The notes: generated by a model from the sequence alone, not told the origin. Positions 7,339-14,886 are shown, counted from the first letter of the stretch. The stretch is 17,859 nt of DNA from Comamonadaceae bacterium (GCA_947374705.1 CANCDA010000029.1:1-17859); one strand, 5' to 3'. Numbers and translations are program-made.

Positions 7339-9626
7339 GCGCTCCCCAGCCGAGTGAGCGTGCATCACTGACGCAGCCTTCCAAGACACTGCGTTGGACG
7401 CTGGGCCTGGGGGCAGCTGTGATGGCGGCTATTGGCTTGGTCTTGTTGTTCTTGCTCACGCAGGCCACCGATAACCGAGAGATGTACGAGCATAACTATG
7501 CGCAGCTGTTCGCCATCAATGTGGTGGTCGCAGGCACACTTTTCTTGGTGATTGCATGGGTTGTTTTCAAGTTGATCGTGCGGCTCAAGCAGGGCCGATT
7601 TGGCAGTCGCTTGCTGGTCAAGCTGGCGGCCGTATTTGCCTTGGCCGGCTTTGTACCGGGCATGTTGATTTACGTGGTGTCCTACCAATTCGTCTCACGC
7701 TCGATTGAAAGCTGGTTTGACATCAAGGTGGAGGGCGCCTTGGAGGCTGGATTGAATTTGGGTCGCGCGACGCTGGACGCCTTGTCCACCGACCTGGCGG
7801 GTAAGACCCGTGCAGCCGCAGCACAACTCAACGACAACCCCGATGTAACCGCCGGGCTCTTGCTAGAGCGCATTCGTGAACAGATGGCCGTGCGTGACGT
7901 CATGTTGTGGGGGGCGAATGGGCAGTTGATTTCGGTCGCAGGGGCTTCGAGGTTTGAGATCAACCCCGAGCGACCCAGCACCCAACAATTCAGATCCGCC
8001 AGGGGGCAGCGCTCAGTCACTTGGATTGAAGGTTTGGACGAGTCGGGTACGAGCACCTCCCCCAGCCACGCCCGCATCAAAGCCTTGGCCCTGGTGCCCA
8101 GGGCCGGGCTGGACATGCTGGGTGAGTCGCGGTATTTGATGGTCACACAGGACTTGTCCGATACGCTAGTGGCCAATGCCTTGGCCGTCACCCAGGCCCA
8201 TCGCGAATACCAGGAGCGTGCCTTGGCGCGCGAGGGTCTGCGGCGCATGTACATCGGCACGCTGACCTTGAGCCTCTTCTTGGCTGTTTTCGGCGCGGTC
8301 TTGCTGGCGATTTTGCTGGGCAACCAAATCACACGCCCCTTGCTTTTGCTGGCGCAAGGGGTAAGAGAGGTGGCCGCAGGGGATTTGACGCCTAAAGCGA
8401 TCCTGCAAGGGCGCGATGAGTTGGGCGGCTTGACACGCTCGTTCGCCAAAATGACCCAGCAATTGTCGGACGCCCGCTTGGCGCTGGAGCACAGCATGGA
8501 GGCGGTGAATGCCGCCCGTGAAAATTTACAGACCATTCTGGACAACCTCACGGCGGGTGTTCTGGTGCTGGATGAACAGGGCGTGATTCAATCGGCCAAT
8601 CCCGGCGCAACGCGCATTCTCAAGGTGCCCATGGCCGCTTGTGAGGGGCGAAAACTGGTTGATGTTGAGGGCTTGGAGGAATTTGCCAACAACGTTCAAC
8701 GCCAGTTTGAGGCCTTCTTGGGCGAGCGCAGTGAACACGGGTTGGACCATTGGCAGCAGTCCTTTGAGTTGGGGATCAGTCACCCCGCAGGGGCCGTGGC
8801 GGGCTTGCATGCGGACGGTTTAATCACCTTGGTGGCCCGAGGCGCAGAGCTTCCCGGTCATGCCCGTTTGCTGGTGTTTGATGACATTTCTGAAATTGTG
8901 TCTGCGCAGCGTGCCCAAGCCTGGGGCGAAGTGGCACGTCGTTTGGCGCATGAAATCAAAAACCCCTTGACGCCCATTCAACTCTCAGCCGAGCGGCTGG
9001 AGATGAAGTTGACCGGCAAAGTCGCGCCGACTGAGCAGGCGCTTTTGACCAAGTCCGTCAAAACCATTGTGGATCAAGTTGACGCCATGAAGCGCTTGGT
9101 CAACGAGTTTCGCGACTACGCGCGCTTGCCTGCGGCCCAGCTCAGGGCCATGGACTTGAATAACCTCGTGACCGAGATTGCCCATTTCTACAGCGGGGAC
9201 AATGTGCCAATCCCCGTGCGCATGGAGCTAGATGCACGCTGCCCCAAAATCAGAGGCGACGAACAGCAACTGCGACAAGTCTTGCATAACTTGGTGCAAA
9301 ACGCACAAGACGCCACCGAGTCGGCCGGGCGCAGTGGTGTTGCCTACAGCGTGCTGGTTCGTACGCATTGGTCCACGTCCAGTGGGCGGGTGCGGCTGAG
9401 CGTGCTGGATCATGGCGCAGGCTTTCCCGACAGCATTCTCAAACGTGCGTTCGAGCCCTATGTCACGACCAAGGCCAAAGGCACAGGCCTGGGGCTCGCG
9501 GTCGTGAAAAAAATAGTGGATGAACATGGTGCGAGGATTGATCTGTCCAACCGCCTGTTGGACGATGTCGTGCAGGGTGCTCAAGTATCGGTATCATTCG
9601 CCACTGAGAGACCAACGACAGCCTGA
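7335..9626 (+). CDS. ntrY: NtrY-type membrane sensor histidine kinase
   Basis: Kinase of 763 residues with the full NtrY layout. Three membrane helices lie near residues 21-42, 59-81 and 95-119; a periplasmic sensing region of about 185 residues follows, then a fourth helix near 305-328, a HAMP linker with QITRPLLLLAQGVREVAAGDL, and a PAS domain (about 390-500). The phospho-acceptor motif RRLAHEIKNPLTP has H539. The ATPase domain shows the N-box NLVQNAQDATE (N656), the G1 box DHGAGFP and the F/G2 boxes FEPYVTTKAKGTGLGLAV. It autophosphorylates and should pass phosphate to the regulator encoded next. Start choice: GTG 7335 overlaps the preceding TGA (GTGA) and has GGAGAG at 7323-7328, better than the in-frame GTG at 7284. 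NtrY systems are tied to nitrogen, redox or envelope control; the stimulus here is unknown. Confidence 0.92.
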   Translation: MSAPQPSERASLTQPSKTLRWTLGLGAAVMAAIGLVLLFLLTQATDNREMYEHNYAQLFAINVVVAGTLFLVIAWVVFKLIVRLKQGRFGSRLLVKLAAVFALAGFVPGMLIYVVSYQFVSRSIESWFDIKVEGALEAGLNLGRATLDALSTDLAGKTRAAAAQLNDNPDVTAGLLLERIREQMAVRDVMLWGANGQLISVAGASRFEINPERPSTQQFRSARGQRSVTWIEGLDESGTSTSPSHARIKALALVPRAGLDMLGESRYLMVTQDLSDTLVANALAVTQAHREYQERALAREGLRRMYIGTLTLSLFLAVFGAVLLAILLGNQITRPLLLLAQGVREVAAGDLTPKAILQGRDELGGLTRSFAKMTQQLSDARLALEHSMEAVNAARENLQTILDNLTAGVLVLDEQGVIQSANPGATRILKVPMAACEGRKLVDVEGLEEFANNVQRQFEAFLGERSEHGLDHWQQSFELGISHPAGAVAGLHADGLITLVARGAELPGHARLLVFDDISEIVSAQRAQAWGEVARRLAHEIKNPLTPIQLSAERLEMKLTGKVAPTEQALLTKSVKTIVDQVDAMKRLVNEFRDYARLPAAQLRAMDLNNLVTEIAHFYSGDNVPIPVRMELDARCPKIRGDEQQLRQVLHNLVQNAQDATESAGRSGVAYSVLVRTHWSTSSGRVRLSVLDHGAGFPDSILKRAFEPYVTTKAKGTGLGLAVVKKIVDEHGARIDLSNRLLDDVVQGAQVSVSFATERPTTA

Positions 9627-9662
9627 GAACAGGCACCTCTCCAAGGACAACGGCGCTCAATC

Positions 9663-10340
9663 ATGGCAAATATTTTGGTGGTCGATGACGAACTCGGCAT
9701 TCGCGACCTGCTATCTGAAATTCTCAACGATGAAGGACACACCGTCGAAGTGGCGGAGAATGCTGCGCAGGCGCGTGCGGCCCGCTTGCGTGAGCGACCC
9801 GACCTGGTGTTGCTCGACATCTGGATGCCCGATACCGATGGCGTGACGCTGCTCAAAGAGTGGTCGGTGTCCGGTGCATTGACCATGCCTGTCATCATGA
9901 TGAGCGGCCACGCCACCATCGACACGGCCGTGGCAGCCACCAAGATCGGGGCACACGCCTTCCTTGAAAAACCCATTACCTTGCAAAAATTGCTCAAAGC
10001 CGTAGAGCAAGGCCTGGAAAAAGGGACGCAGCGTAAAGCCTTGCCGCCCTTGCTGGGGCAAGTCGTGAGCCCGCAGCTTGAGTCTGTGGCCCCAGCGCTG
10101 CTGTTGCCCTTGCCGATCGTGGAACAAGGGCCGCAATCCCAGCAAGACTTCGCGCTCGACAAGCCTTTGCGAGAAGCCCGGGACGAGTTCGAGAAGGCCT
10201 ACTTCGAGTACCACTTGGCCCAAGAAAACGGCTCCATGACGCGCGTGGCTGAAAAGACCGGTTTGGAGCGCACCCATCTCTACCGCAAACTCAAGCAGCT
10301 GGGTGTTGATTTGACGCGGGGTAAGCGAAGTGCAACTTGA
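9663..10340 (+). CDS. NtrX-type response regulator lacking the AAA+ domain
   Basis: Protein of 225 residues. Residues 1-120 form a receiver domain with acidic pocket D8/D9, phospho-acceptor D52, S81 and K103. A proline-rich linker (about 124-162) leads to a C-terminal Fis-type helix-turn-helix (about 165-214) with RVAEKTGLERTHLYRKLKQLG. The segment PLREARDEFEKAYFEYHL before the helix-turn-helix is characteristic of NtrX. Canonical NtrX is about 450 residues or more and has a sigma-54-interacting AAA+ ATPase between these parts; here the Walker A, Walker B and GAFTGA motifs are absent and the reading frame is clean. It may therefore act without sigma-54 ATPase activity, like RegA/ActR regulators that have the same two-domain layout. 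It lies 36 nt after ntrY and is its likely partner. The ribosome site is AAGGA at 9644-9648, slightly distant. Confidence 0.88.
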   Translation: MANILVVDDELGIRDLLSEILNDEGHTVEVAENAAQARAARLRERPDLVLLDIWMPDTDGVTLLKEWSVSGALTMPVIMMSGHATIDTAVAATKIGAHAFLEKPITLQKLLKAVEQGLEKGTQRKALPPLLGQVVSPQLESVAPALLLPLPIVEQGPQSQQDFALDKPLREARDEFEKAYFEYHLAQENGSMTRVAEKTGLERTHLYRKLKQLGVDLTRGKRSAT

Positions 10341-10370
10341 GTCGTCGCTGCGATTGAGGCCGAAAGTTGC

Positions 10371-10379
10371 TGCTATAAT
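10371..10379 (+). promoter_or_regulatory. Extended -10 promoter of the tRNA-Phe/tRNA-Gly unit
   Basis: TGCTATAAT is a perfect extended -10 element (TG-n-TATAAT) ending 10 nt before the mature tRNA-Phe. No good -35 hexamer is found 17 +/- 1 nt upstream, which fits an extended -10 promoter. Transcription should begin near 10386, leaving a very short leader for RNase P to remove. Confidence 0.75.
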
Positions 10380-10389
10380 ATGAGGCTTA

Positions 10390-10465
10390 GGCCCGGTAGC
10401 TCAGTCGGTAGAGCAGAGGATTGAAAATCCTTGTGTCGGTGGTTCGATTCCGCCCCAGGCCACCA
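10390..10465 (+). tRNA. tRNA-Phe (anticodon GAA)
   Basis: A 76-nt cloverleaf with encoded CCA (10463-10465). Acceptor arms are GGCCCGG (10390-10396) and CCAGGCC (10455-10461), the D-arm is GCTC/GAGC, the anticodon loop TTGAAAA has GAA at 10423-10425 (position 34 falls exactly there), and the T-arm is GGTGG/CCGCC around TTCGATT. All stems pair except for one C-A mismatch at acceptor pair 5-68. The anticodon stem closes with a G-T wobble (27-43). Confidence 0.97.
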
Positions 10466-10514
10466 AAATGCTTAAAAATCCTTCTTGTAATGAGAAGGGC
10501 TTCTAAAGCAAAAC

Positions 10515-10590
10515 GCGGGAATAGCTCAGTTGGTAGAGCGATACCTTGCCAAGGTATAGGTCGAGAGTTCGAGCCTCTTTTCCCGCTCCA
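10515..10590 (+). tRNA. tRNA-Gly (anticodon GCC)
   Basis: A 76-nt cloverleaf with encoded CCA (10588-10590). The acceptor GCGGGAA/TTCCCGC pairs perfectly, the anticodon stem is ATACC/GGTAT, and the loop TTGCCAA has GCC at 10548-10550. It lies 49 nt after tRNA-Phe with no promoter of its own visible, so the two are likely one precursor. The spacer holds a small hairpin (CCTTCT 10480-10485 with AGAAGG 10493-10498) that might help processing. Confidence 0.97.
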
Positions 10591-10600
10591 TATGGTTTCT

Positions 10601-10637
10601 AAGCAAAAAGCCCCTTTCACGAGGGGCTTTTTGCTTT
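10601..10637 (+). terminator. Bidirectional terminator between the tRNA unit and the UbiD gene
   Basis: Perfect 15-bp stem: AAGCAAAAAGCCCCT (10601-10615) with AGGGGCTTTTTGCTT (10622-10636), 6-nt loop. The stem ends are A/T-rich on both sides, so an RNA from either strand ends in a GC stem followed by a U-rich stretch. It lies 10 nt after tRNA-Gly and 11 nt past the stop of the convergent UbiD-family gene, and probably serves both. Confidence 0.9.
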
Positions 10638-10647
10638 GGTTGGCCCA

Positions 10648-12414
10648 TCAGCCTCGTGGCTTGGTCTTTACTGGCGGCTTCTTCACGATCTTTTTCACTG
10701 CCGCTTTCGCCAACATGGCCTCAAACCCCGGCACGTGTTTGACTTCGGTGTTCATTTTCACATCACTGCGGCGTTGTTTGGCAATCTCTTCGCCGGTGAC
10801 GAAGTAGTCCCCACGCACGGCGCGTTCGGCCATCAGGGCGTTGCGTTCGGTCCAGTCGCCCAGCGAGTAGCCGTGCCAAGGGGCCTCGGGTTTGAGCTTG
10901 GGCAGGCCCAGCTCTTCCCAGATGGCTTTGGCGTTTTCCATGAACTCTTTTTTCGGCAGCGCGATGGGCGGGAAGTCGTCTTTGAGCGTGGCGTCGATCA
11001 AGAGCGATGCGTCCAAGCCGCCATTGCGCGGGCTACGCGGGCCGTGGCCGGGGTCACGGTTTTGCAGGATTTGCAAATCGAGGGCGAAGTTGGCGCGGTA
11101 GCTCATGGCCCACAGCAGCGCGTCGGCGTTGTCGGGGTCAATGTCCTCGTTGATGGCAATCACCATCTTGCCGCCCGAGCGCAGCAGCGATGCTGCGCCG
11201 TACAGTGCGCGCCACACCTCGCTCACCGGGGTCTTTCGATCCACCACCACGGCGATTACTTTGCGCAGATTGGTCAGCGGCTCGTGCATCGAGACCTTGA
11301 TCACGCCCTTGATGCCCATGGCACGCTTGAGGTGGTTCAGGAACACTGGCTCCAGCGCCACGCGTTTGATCAAACTAGATTCAGACGGCGTGACTTGCGA
11401 AATGATGGAAGTGAGGATGGCGTTTTTACGCCGTGTGATGGCCGTGACCTCCATGTAGGCGTTGTACTCTTGCAGGTTCACATGGCCGTGTGATTCGCCA
11501 AACGGCGCTTCGGGCTCCAGCGCCTCGGTGACGATATAGCCCTCGATCACGATCTCGGCCTCGGCGGGCACCAGCAGATCGACAGTCTTGCATTTCACAA
11601 CATTGATGGGCGCGCCCGCCAAACCACCGGCCACGTGCAGCTCGTCCACGTCTTCGGCCAGTTTCTGAGCCGAGGTAAAGGCTACGCTGGGCGGGCAACC
11701 CAAGATCACTGCTGCGGGCAGACGTTGGCCGCGCGCTTTGGCTTTTTCCCAGTGGGCCATGATGCCAGGCTGGTTTTCCATGGAGGGGTTCATGCCCAAA
11801 CGCGTGGGCGACTTGACCTGACCACGGTAAATACCCATGTTCTGGATGCCGTTGTCCGGGTCTTTGGAGATGTACTGCGAGAGCGTGGTGTAGGGCCCAT
11901 TATCCCAACCTGGGGTGGAGATGGGGATGGGCAGACTGTCCAGGCCCTTTCCTTTTTTCAGCAGTTCTTTGCCCATCACCACGATTTCTTGGCAGGGGGC
12001 CTCTGCTTCTGTCACGACATTGGGCAACACCGGGTGCGCAATGGCATGGTTCCAGGTCTTGCCGATATCCTCAATCGCGCAGCCCATGCCCACGCTGTAA
12101 ATCTTGCGGGTGGCGGCCAAGGCACCGACCACCACGGGAATGTCGTATTTCTTGCCCTTGCCATCGACTACGTTAGTGAACAAGAATGCTTTGCGATCCG
12201 GCTCGGCAATGCCACCGCGAAATTGCCAGCGCACCAAGGGGTGCAACTCGGTGTCTTTGTTGATGGGGCGGTCGATGGTGATCAGCAAGCCCGCCTTGTC
12301 CAACGCGGCCAGGTGTTCGTGCAGATCGGCGTAGCCACGGCCTGGTGTTTTCGCCGTTGCTTTACTTGTTGCTTTATTTTTTGTCATGGGGAAAGTTGCT
12401 TTTTTGGTTGCCAT
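10648..12414 (-). CDS. UbiD-family prenylated-FMN decarboxylase
   Basis: Protein of 588 residues of the UbiD family, cytoplasmic enzymes that (de)carboxylate aromatic or alpha,beta-unsaturated acids with prenylated FMN and a divalent metal. The catalytic Arg-Glu-Glu set is visible: R197 in NMGIYRGQV, and E302 and E307 in the block EAPFGESHGH. N192 and E258 (VDELHVAGGLAG) match two known metal ligands. The usual His ligand between them is not obvious; the matching stretch reads NPSMENQPG, with the nearest His at 221. AEIVIEGY at 286-293 is a family hallmark. It is longer than E. coli UbiD (about 497), with lysine/alanine-rich tails at both ends (residues 1-25 and about 570-588). The start is 2 nt after the stop of the binding-protein gene, so the two form an operon; the second in-frame Met is residue 10. 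No ubiX is in the window. Substrate unknown; a ubiquinone-pathway role is unlikely given the context. Confidence 0.88.
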   Translation of the reverse strand: MATKKATFPMTKNKATSKATAKTPGRGYADLHEHLAALDKAGLLITIDRPINKDTELHPLVRWQFRGGIAEPDRKAFLFTNVVDGKGKKYDIPVVVGALAATRKIYSVGMGCAIEDIGKTWNHAIAHPVLPNVVTEAEAPCQEIVVMGKELLKKGKGLDSLPIPISTPGWDNGPYTTLSQYISKDPDNGIQNMGIYRGQVKSPTRLGMNPSMENQPGIMAHWEKAKARGQRLPAAVILGCPPSVAFTSAQKLAEDVDELHVAGGLAGAPINVVKCKTVDLLVPAEAEIVIEGYIVTEALEPEAPFGESHGHVNLQEYNAYMEVTAITRRKNAILTSIISQVTPSESSLIKRVALEPVFLNHLKRAMGIKGVIKVSMHEPLTNLRKVIAVVVDRKTPVSEVWRALYGAASLLRSGGKMVIAINEDIDPDNADALLWAMSYRANFALDLQILQNRDPGHGPRSPRNGGLDASLLIDATLKDDFPPIALPKKEFMENAKAIWEELGLPKLKPEAPWHGYSLGDWTERNALMAERAVRGDYFVTGEEIAKQRRSDVKMNTEVKHVPGFEAMLAKAAVKKIVKKPPVKTKPRG

Positions 12415-12416
12415 TT

Positions 12417-13472
12417 TTATCGTGCCTGTTTGGTCATCGTGTCTTCAAAAGCTTTGTTCCACTTGGCGAAGTTGTCCACGCTATAGACGGGGTCAATCAC
12501 GTCCAACTTCAAGCCGGGGTAAGGTGACGTGGTTTTGGTGCTGGCCGGGTAGTAGTGCAAGGACGCCAGCAATTTTTGCGTTTCGGGTGAGAGCATGTAG
12601 TCGTAGAACAAGAGCGCCGCATTCGGGTGCAATGCCTTTTGCGCGATGCCCATGTTGAAGCCCTGCGCCACCACGGGTTCCAGGGCAAACCAGTCCACTG
12701 GCTTGCCCGCGCGTTTGTCTTTTTCTGGCAGGTCGATATAGACCGTCAAGGCCAGTGGCACTTCACCGGCGATCACCAGGTTGTGCAGCAGCGACACGCC
12801 CAGCCGCGTGGAGATGCCGTTGCGCGCCACCACGTCTTTGAACAACTTGCTGCCTTTGTCCTCGCCCATGGCGAGCACGACTTTGCTGTACCACTCATCC
12901 GCCTTGGCCTCCACGCCGAGGTTGCCCTTCCAGCGCGGGTCGAGCAGGTCTTGGTAGGTTTTGGGCAGGTCCGATTTTTTCAGCAGGTTGGTGTTGTAGG
13001 TCTGCACCGTGACGTTCATGAACACGGTGGACCAGTTTTTATGCGGCGGTAACGCCGTGGCGAGCAAGTCTTTGAAGTAAGGCGACGCAACCGGCTGCAA
13101 AATCTTTTCACGGTACAGCGCCACCATCTCGGTAGCGGGCATCATCACCACATCAACGACGGCGTTCTTGCTGCCCGCCTCCCGCAGCACGCGCTGCGTG
13201 ACGTTGTTACTGCCTGAGCGCCAAGCATTGACTTTGATGCCGTATTTTTTTTCAAACGGGGCGAGGACGATGGGCAGGTCTTGTGGCCTGAAGGCCGTGT
13301 ACAGCGTGAGTGCACCTTCTTTGGTGGCAGCGGTCAGCACCTTGGCGGCGCGGTCGGGGGCTTCGGACAGCATCAGCAACTCGGTTTGCGCCAGTGCGGG
13401 CAAGGCGGTACAGGTCACGGCGAATGTCAGCCACACGGCCCCTAGTCGGCGAAATAGTGTTGGCGTCTTCAT
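12417..13472 (-). CDS. Periplasmic solute-binding protein, iron(III)/ABC type
   Basis: Protein of 351 residues of the extracellular solute-binding family that includes FbpA/AfuA-like proteins. A clear Sec signal peptide (residues 1-28) ends ALPALA before Q29 and there is no lipobox, so it should be a free periplasmic protein. Typical segments are GALTLYTAFRPQDLPIVLAPFEKKYGIKV (quoted here only as residues about 53-81), YNTNLLKKSDLPKTYQDLLD, RWKGNLGV and the late FYDYMLSPETQKLLAS. The paired tyrosines that hold iron in FbpA are not evident in the expected central region (VYIDLPEK there), so an organic ligand is possible. No ABC permease or ATPase gene is adjacent. The start has AAGGAA about 6 nt upstream; a strong terminator lies 28 nt upstream of the start, and the UbiD gene follows after 2 nt. 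Confidence 0.85.
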   Translation of the reverse strand: MKTPTLFRRLGAVWLTFAVTCTALPALAQTELLMLSEAPDRAAKVLTAATKEGALTLYTAFRPQDLPIVLAPFEKKYGIKVNAWRSGSNNVTQRVLREAGSKNAVVDVVMMPATEMVALYREKILQPVASPYFKDLLATALPPHKNWSTVFMNVTVQTYNTNLLKKSDLPKTYQDLLDPRWKGNLGVEAKADEWYSKVVLAMGEDKGSKLFKDVVARNGISTRLGVSLLHNLVIAGEVPLALTVYIDLPEKDKRAGKPVDWFALEPVVAQGFNMGIAQKALHPNAALLFYDYMLSPETQKLLASLHYYPASTKTTSPYPGLKLDVIDPVYSVDNFAKWNKAFEDTMTKQAR

Positions 13473-13493
13473 GGGCTTCCTTCACCGTTAAAA

Positions 13494-13528
13494 CAAAAAA
13501 AGCAAAAGCCCCGCGCGGGGCTTTTGCT
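13494..13528 (-). terminator. Intrinsic terminator after the porin gene
   Basis: Bases 13501-13528 form a perfect 28-nt palindrome (AGCAAAAGCCCCGC and its complement). Read on the minus strand it is followed by seven T residues (A-run 13495-13501 on the plus strand), then G and four more T. It lies 19 nt past the porin stop and 28 nt before the start of the binding-protein gene, so it ends the porin mRNA or lets a fraction read through. Confidence 0.9.
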
Positions 13529-13547
13529 GATTCTAAGAGCGCAGGGA

Positions 13548-14789
13548 TCAGAACTTGACTTGCAGACCCAGTGCCACGTTGGTCACATTGCCACCGACGT
13601 TGCCGCTGGCAAGAACGGCTGCGGAATTGACCATGCTTTGGCCAAAGAGGGCAAAGAAGCCAATGTTCTTGTCGTAGTCGTAGCGTGCACCCAAGCTCAT
13701 CATGGAGCCACCCAGACCGTTGGTCGAGCAGGTGGCTACGCCCAGCAAGGAGCAGCTACCAGCCGCGTTTTGGCCGTAGTTGGCGCCCACGGTGATTTGC
13801 GGGTTAATCGAGTACTCGCCGCTGACTTGCCAGCCTGTGGTGTCGTAGCTGCTGAAGTTGCCAACGATGGTGGCGTCTTCGGTGTATTTCAGGCTGGAGA
13901 AGTCGGCGCCCAGCTTGTAGGTCTCAGCCGTGTAGCCGAAGGACAGGCGGGTGGCAGTATCTTTGGAGCGCGGTGAGACGTTGAAAACGTTGGTGGCCAC
14001 ATCGGCTGCATTGGTGCCGCTCATCGTGCGGTAGTCGTTGTGCACCTCTTGCGCCAAGCCCACGTAGTATTTGGCGTTGCTCCAGCGAATACCCATGGCT
14101 GACAAGGATGCGTCTGTGGTCGCCGTACGGGCTGGGTCAGGGCGGATCGAGACGCCCACTTCCACGCCACTCCAGTTCGGGCTGATCCAGCGCACTTGAC
14201 CGTTGATGCGGGTGTTGAAAGAGGTCGTACCTGCGGCGTTGGCCGTGGGGGCTTTCCAGGTCACGCCTGAGACCATGCTGCTGGTTGAGGTGAAGTTGCT
14301 GGAGCTGGTGCCCAGCAGGCGAACACGGTCACCAAACTCTTTGTAAATCGTGTCCATTTGGCCGAATTGCAAAGTACCAAATTTCTTGTGCGCCACAAAT
14401 ACAAAGGCATCACGTGCCGCACCGACGGCATTGGTCTCGGTTTGAAGCGTACCGTTGGACATCACCACGCCTTGGAAGTCATAGCCCGCTGTGATGTCGC
14501 CAAAGCCTTTTTGACCTTTGAAACCTAGGTAGGAATTAACCCAGTTAACCTGTGTGACGTTGGGTTTCGTAGTCGCTGCGGTGGGTGTTGCTGGCGTGTT
14601 CAAACCTGCAGTCATGGGGCTTTGCTGGGTACCCGTTGCACCGTCTGCAAAACTGGTGATCTGGTACTGGGGATAAAAATTGCCGTACACATCCAGCAAT
14701 TCACCGGCGACTTGTACCGCTTGTGCCGTACCTGCCAAACCCATGGCTGCCAAGCAGCCCGCTGTTACTAAACCGTGTTTGAATTTCAT
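13548..14789 (-). CDS. Outer-membrane porin (Gram-negative porin family)
   Basis: Protein of 413 residues that should form a trimeric beta-barrel pore for small solutes in the outer membrane. The signal peptide covers residues 1-24 (ending GTAQA), followed by a first strand VAGELLDVYGNFYPQYQ. Alternating hydrophobic strands with polar loops run through the protein, including GFKGQKGFGDITAGYDFQG, a typical porin segment. The C-terminus ends LGLQVKF, the terminal phenylalanine used by the Bam machinery. C346 and C354 lie in one predicted loop and could form a disulfide. The start is ATG at 14789 with GGAGA 6 nt upstream; the frame is open further up to 14912, but that would put 41 unusual residues before a perfect signal peptide. 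The gene is likely its own transcription unit, ending at the palindrome at 13501-13528. Confidence 0.9.
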   Translation of the reverse strand: MKFKHGLVTAGCLAAMGLAGTAQAVQVAGELLDVYGNFYPQYQITSFADGATGTQQSPMTAGLNTPATPTAATTKPNVTQVNWVNSYLGFKGQKGFGDITAGYDFQGVVMSNGTLQTETNAVGAARDAFVFVAHKKFGTLQFGQMDTIYKEFGDRVRLLGTSSSNFTSTSSMVSGVTWKAPTANAAGTTSFNTRINGQVRWISPNWSGVEVGVSIRPDPARTATTDASLSAMGIRWSNAKYYVGLAQEVHNDYRTMSGTNAADVATNVFNVSPRSKDTATRLSFGYTAETYKLGADFSSLKYTEDATIVGNFSSYDTTGWQVSGEYSINPQITVGANYGQNAAGSCSLLGVATCSTNGLGGSMMSLGARYDYDKNIGFFALFGQSMVNSAAVLASGNVGGNVTNVALGLQVKF

Positions 14790-14827
14790 GCTATCTCCAA
14801 GTTTGTTTAAAAAGATATTTCCAACAA

Positions 14828-14852
14828 TTTTGCCCCAGACTCTGGGGCAAAA
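14828..14852. promoter_or_regulatory. 25-nt palindrome in the porin leader
   Basis: TTTTGCCCCAGA (14828-14839) is repeated inverted as TCTGGGGCAAAA (14841-14852) around one central base. It starts 38 nt upstream of the porin ATG and so lies in the likely 5' UTR or promoter. As RNA it makes an 11-bp hairpin with a 3-nt loop; no T-run follows on either strand. It may be an operator or a leader hairpin. Confidence 0.6.
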
Positions 14853-14886
14853 CAACTGTCTTCTGTTCCTGTATGCGAAACGTTGT

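Noticed and set aside
10341..10370. Terminator after the ntrX-type gene
   Set aside because: No stem with T-run is visible in the short gap; the run may read through into the tRNA unit.
10636..11493. Plus-strand open frame of 285 codons opposite the UbiD gene
   Set aside because: Antisense shadow of a clear UbiD family gene; it also begins right at the shared terminator.
14828..14852. Palindrome as an intrinsic terminator
   Set aside because: No T-run follows the hairpin on either strand, and it lies upstream of genes and not after one.
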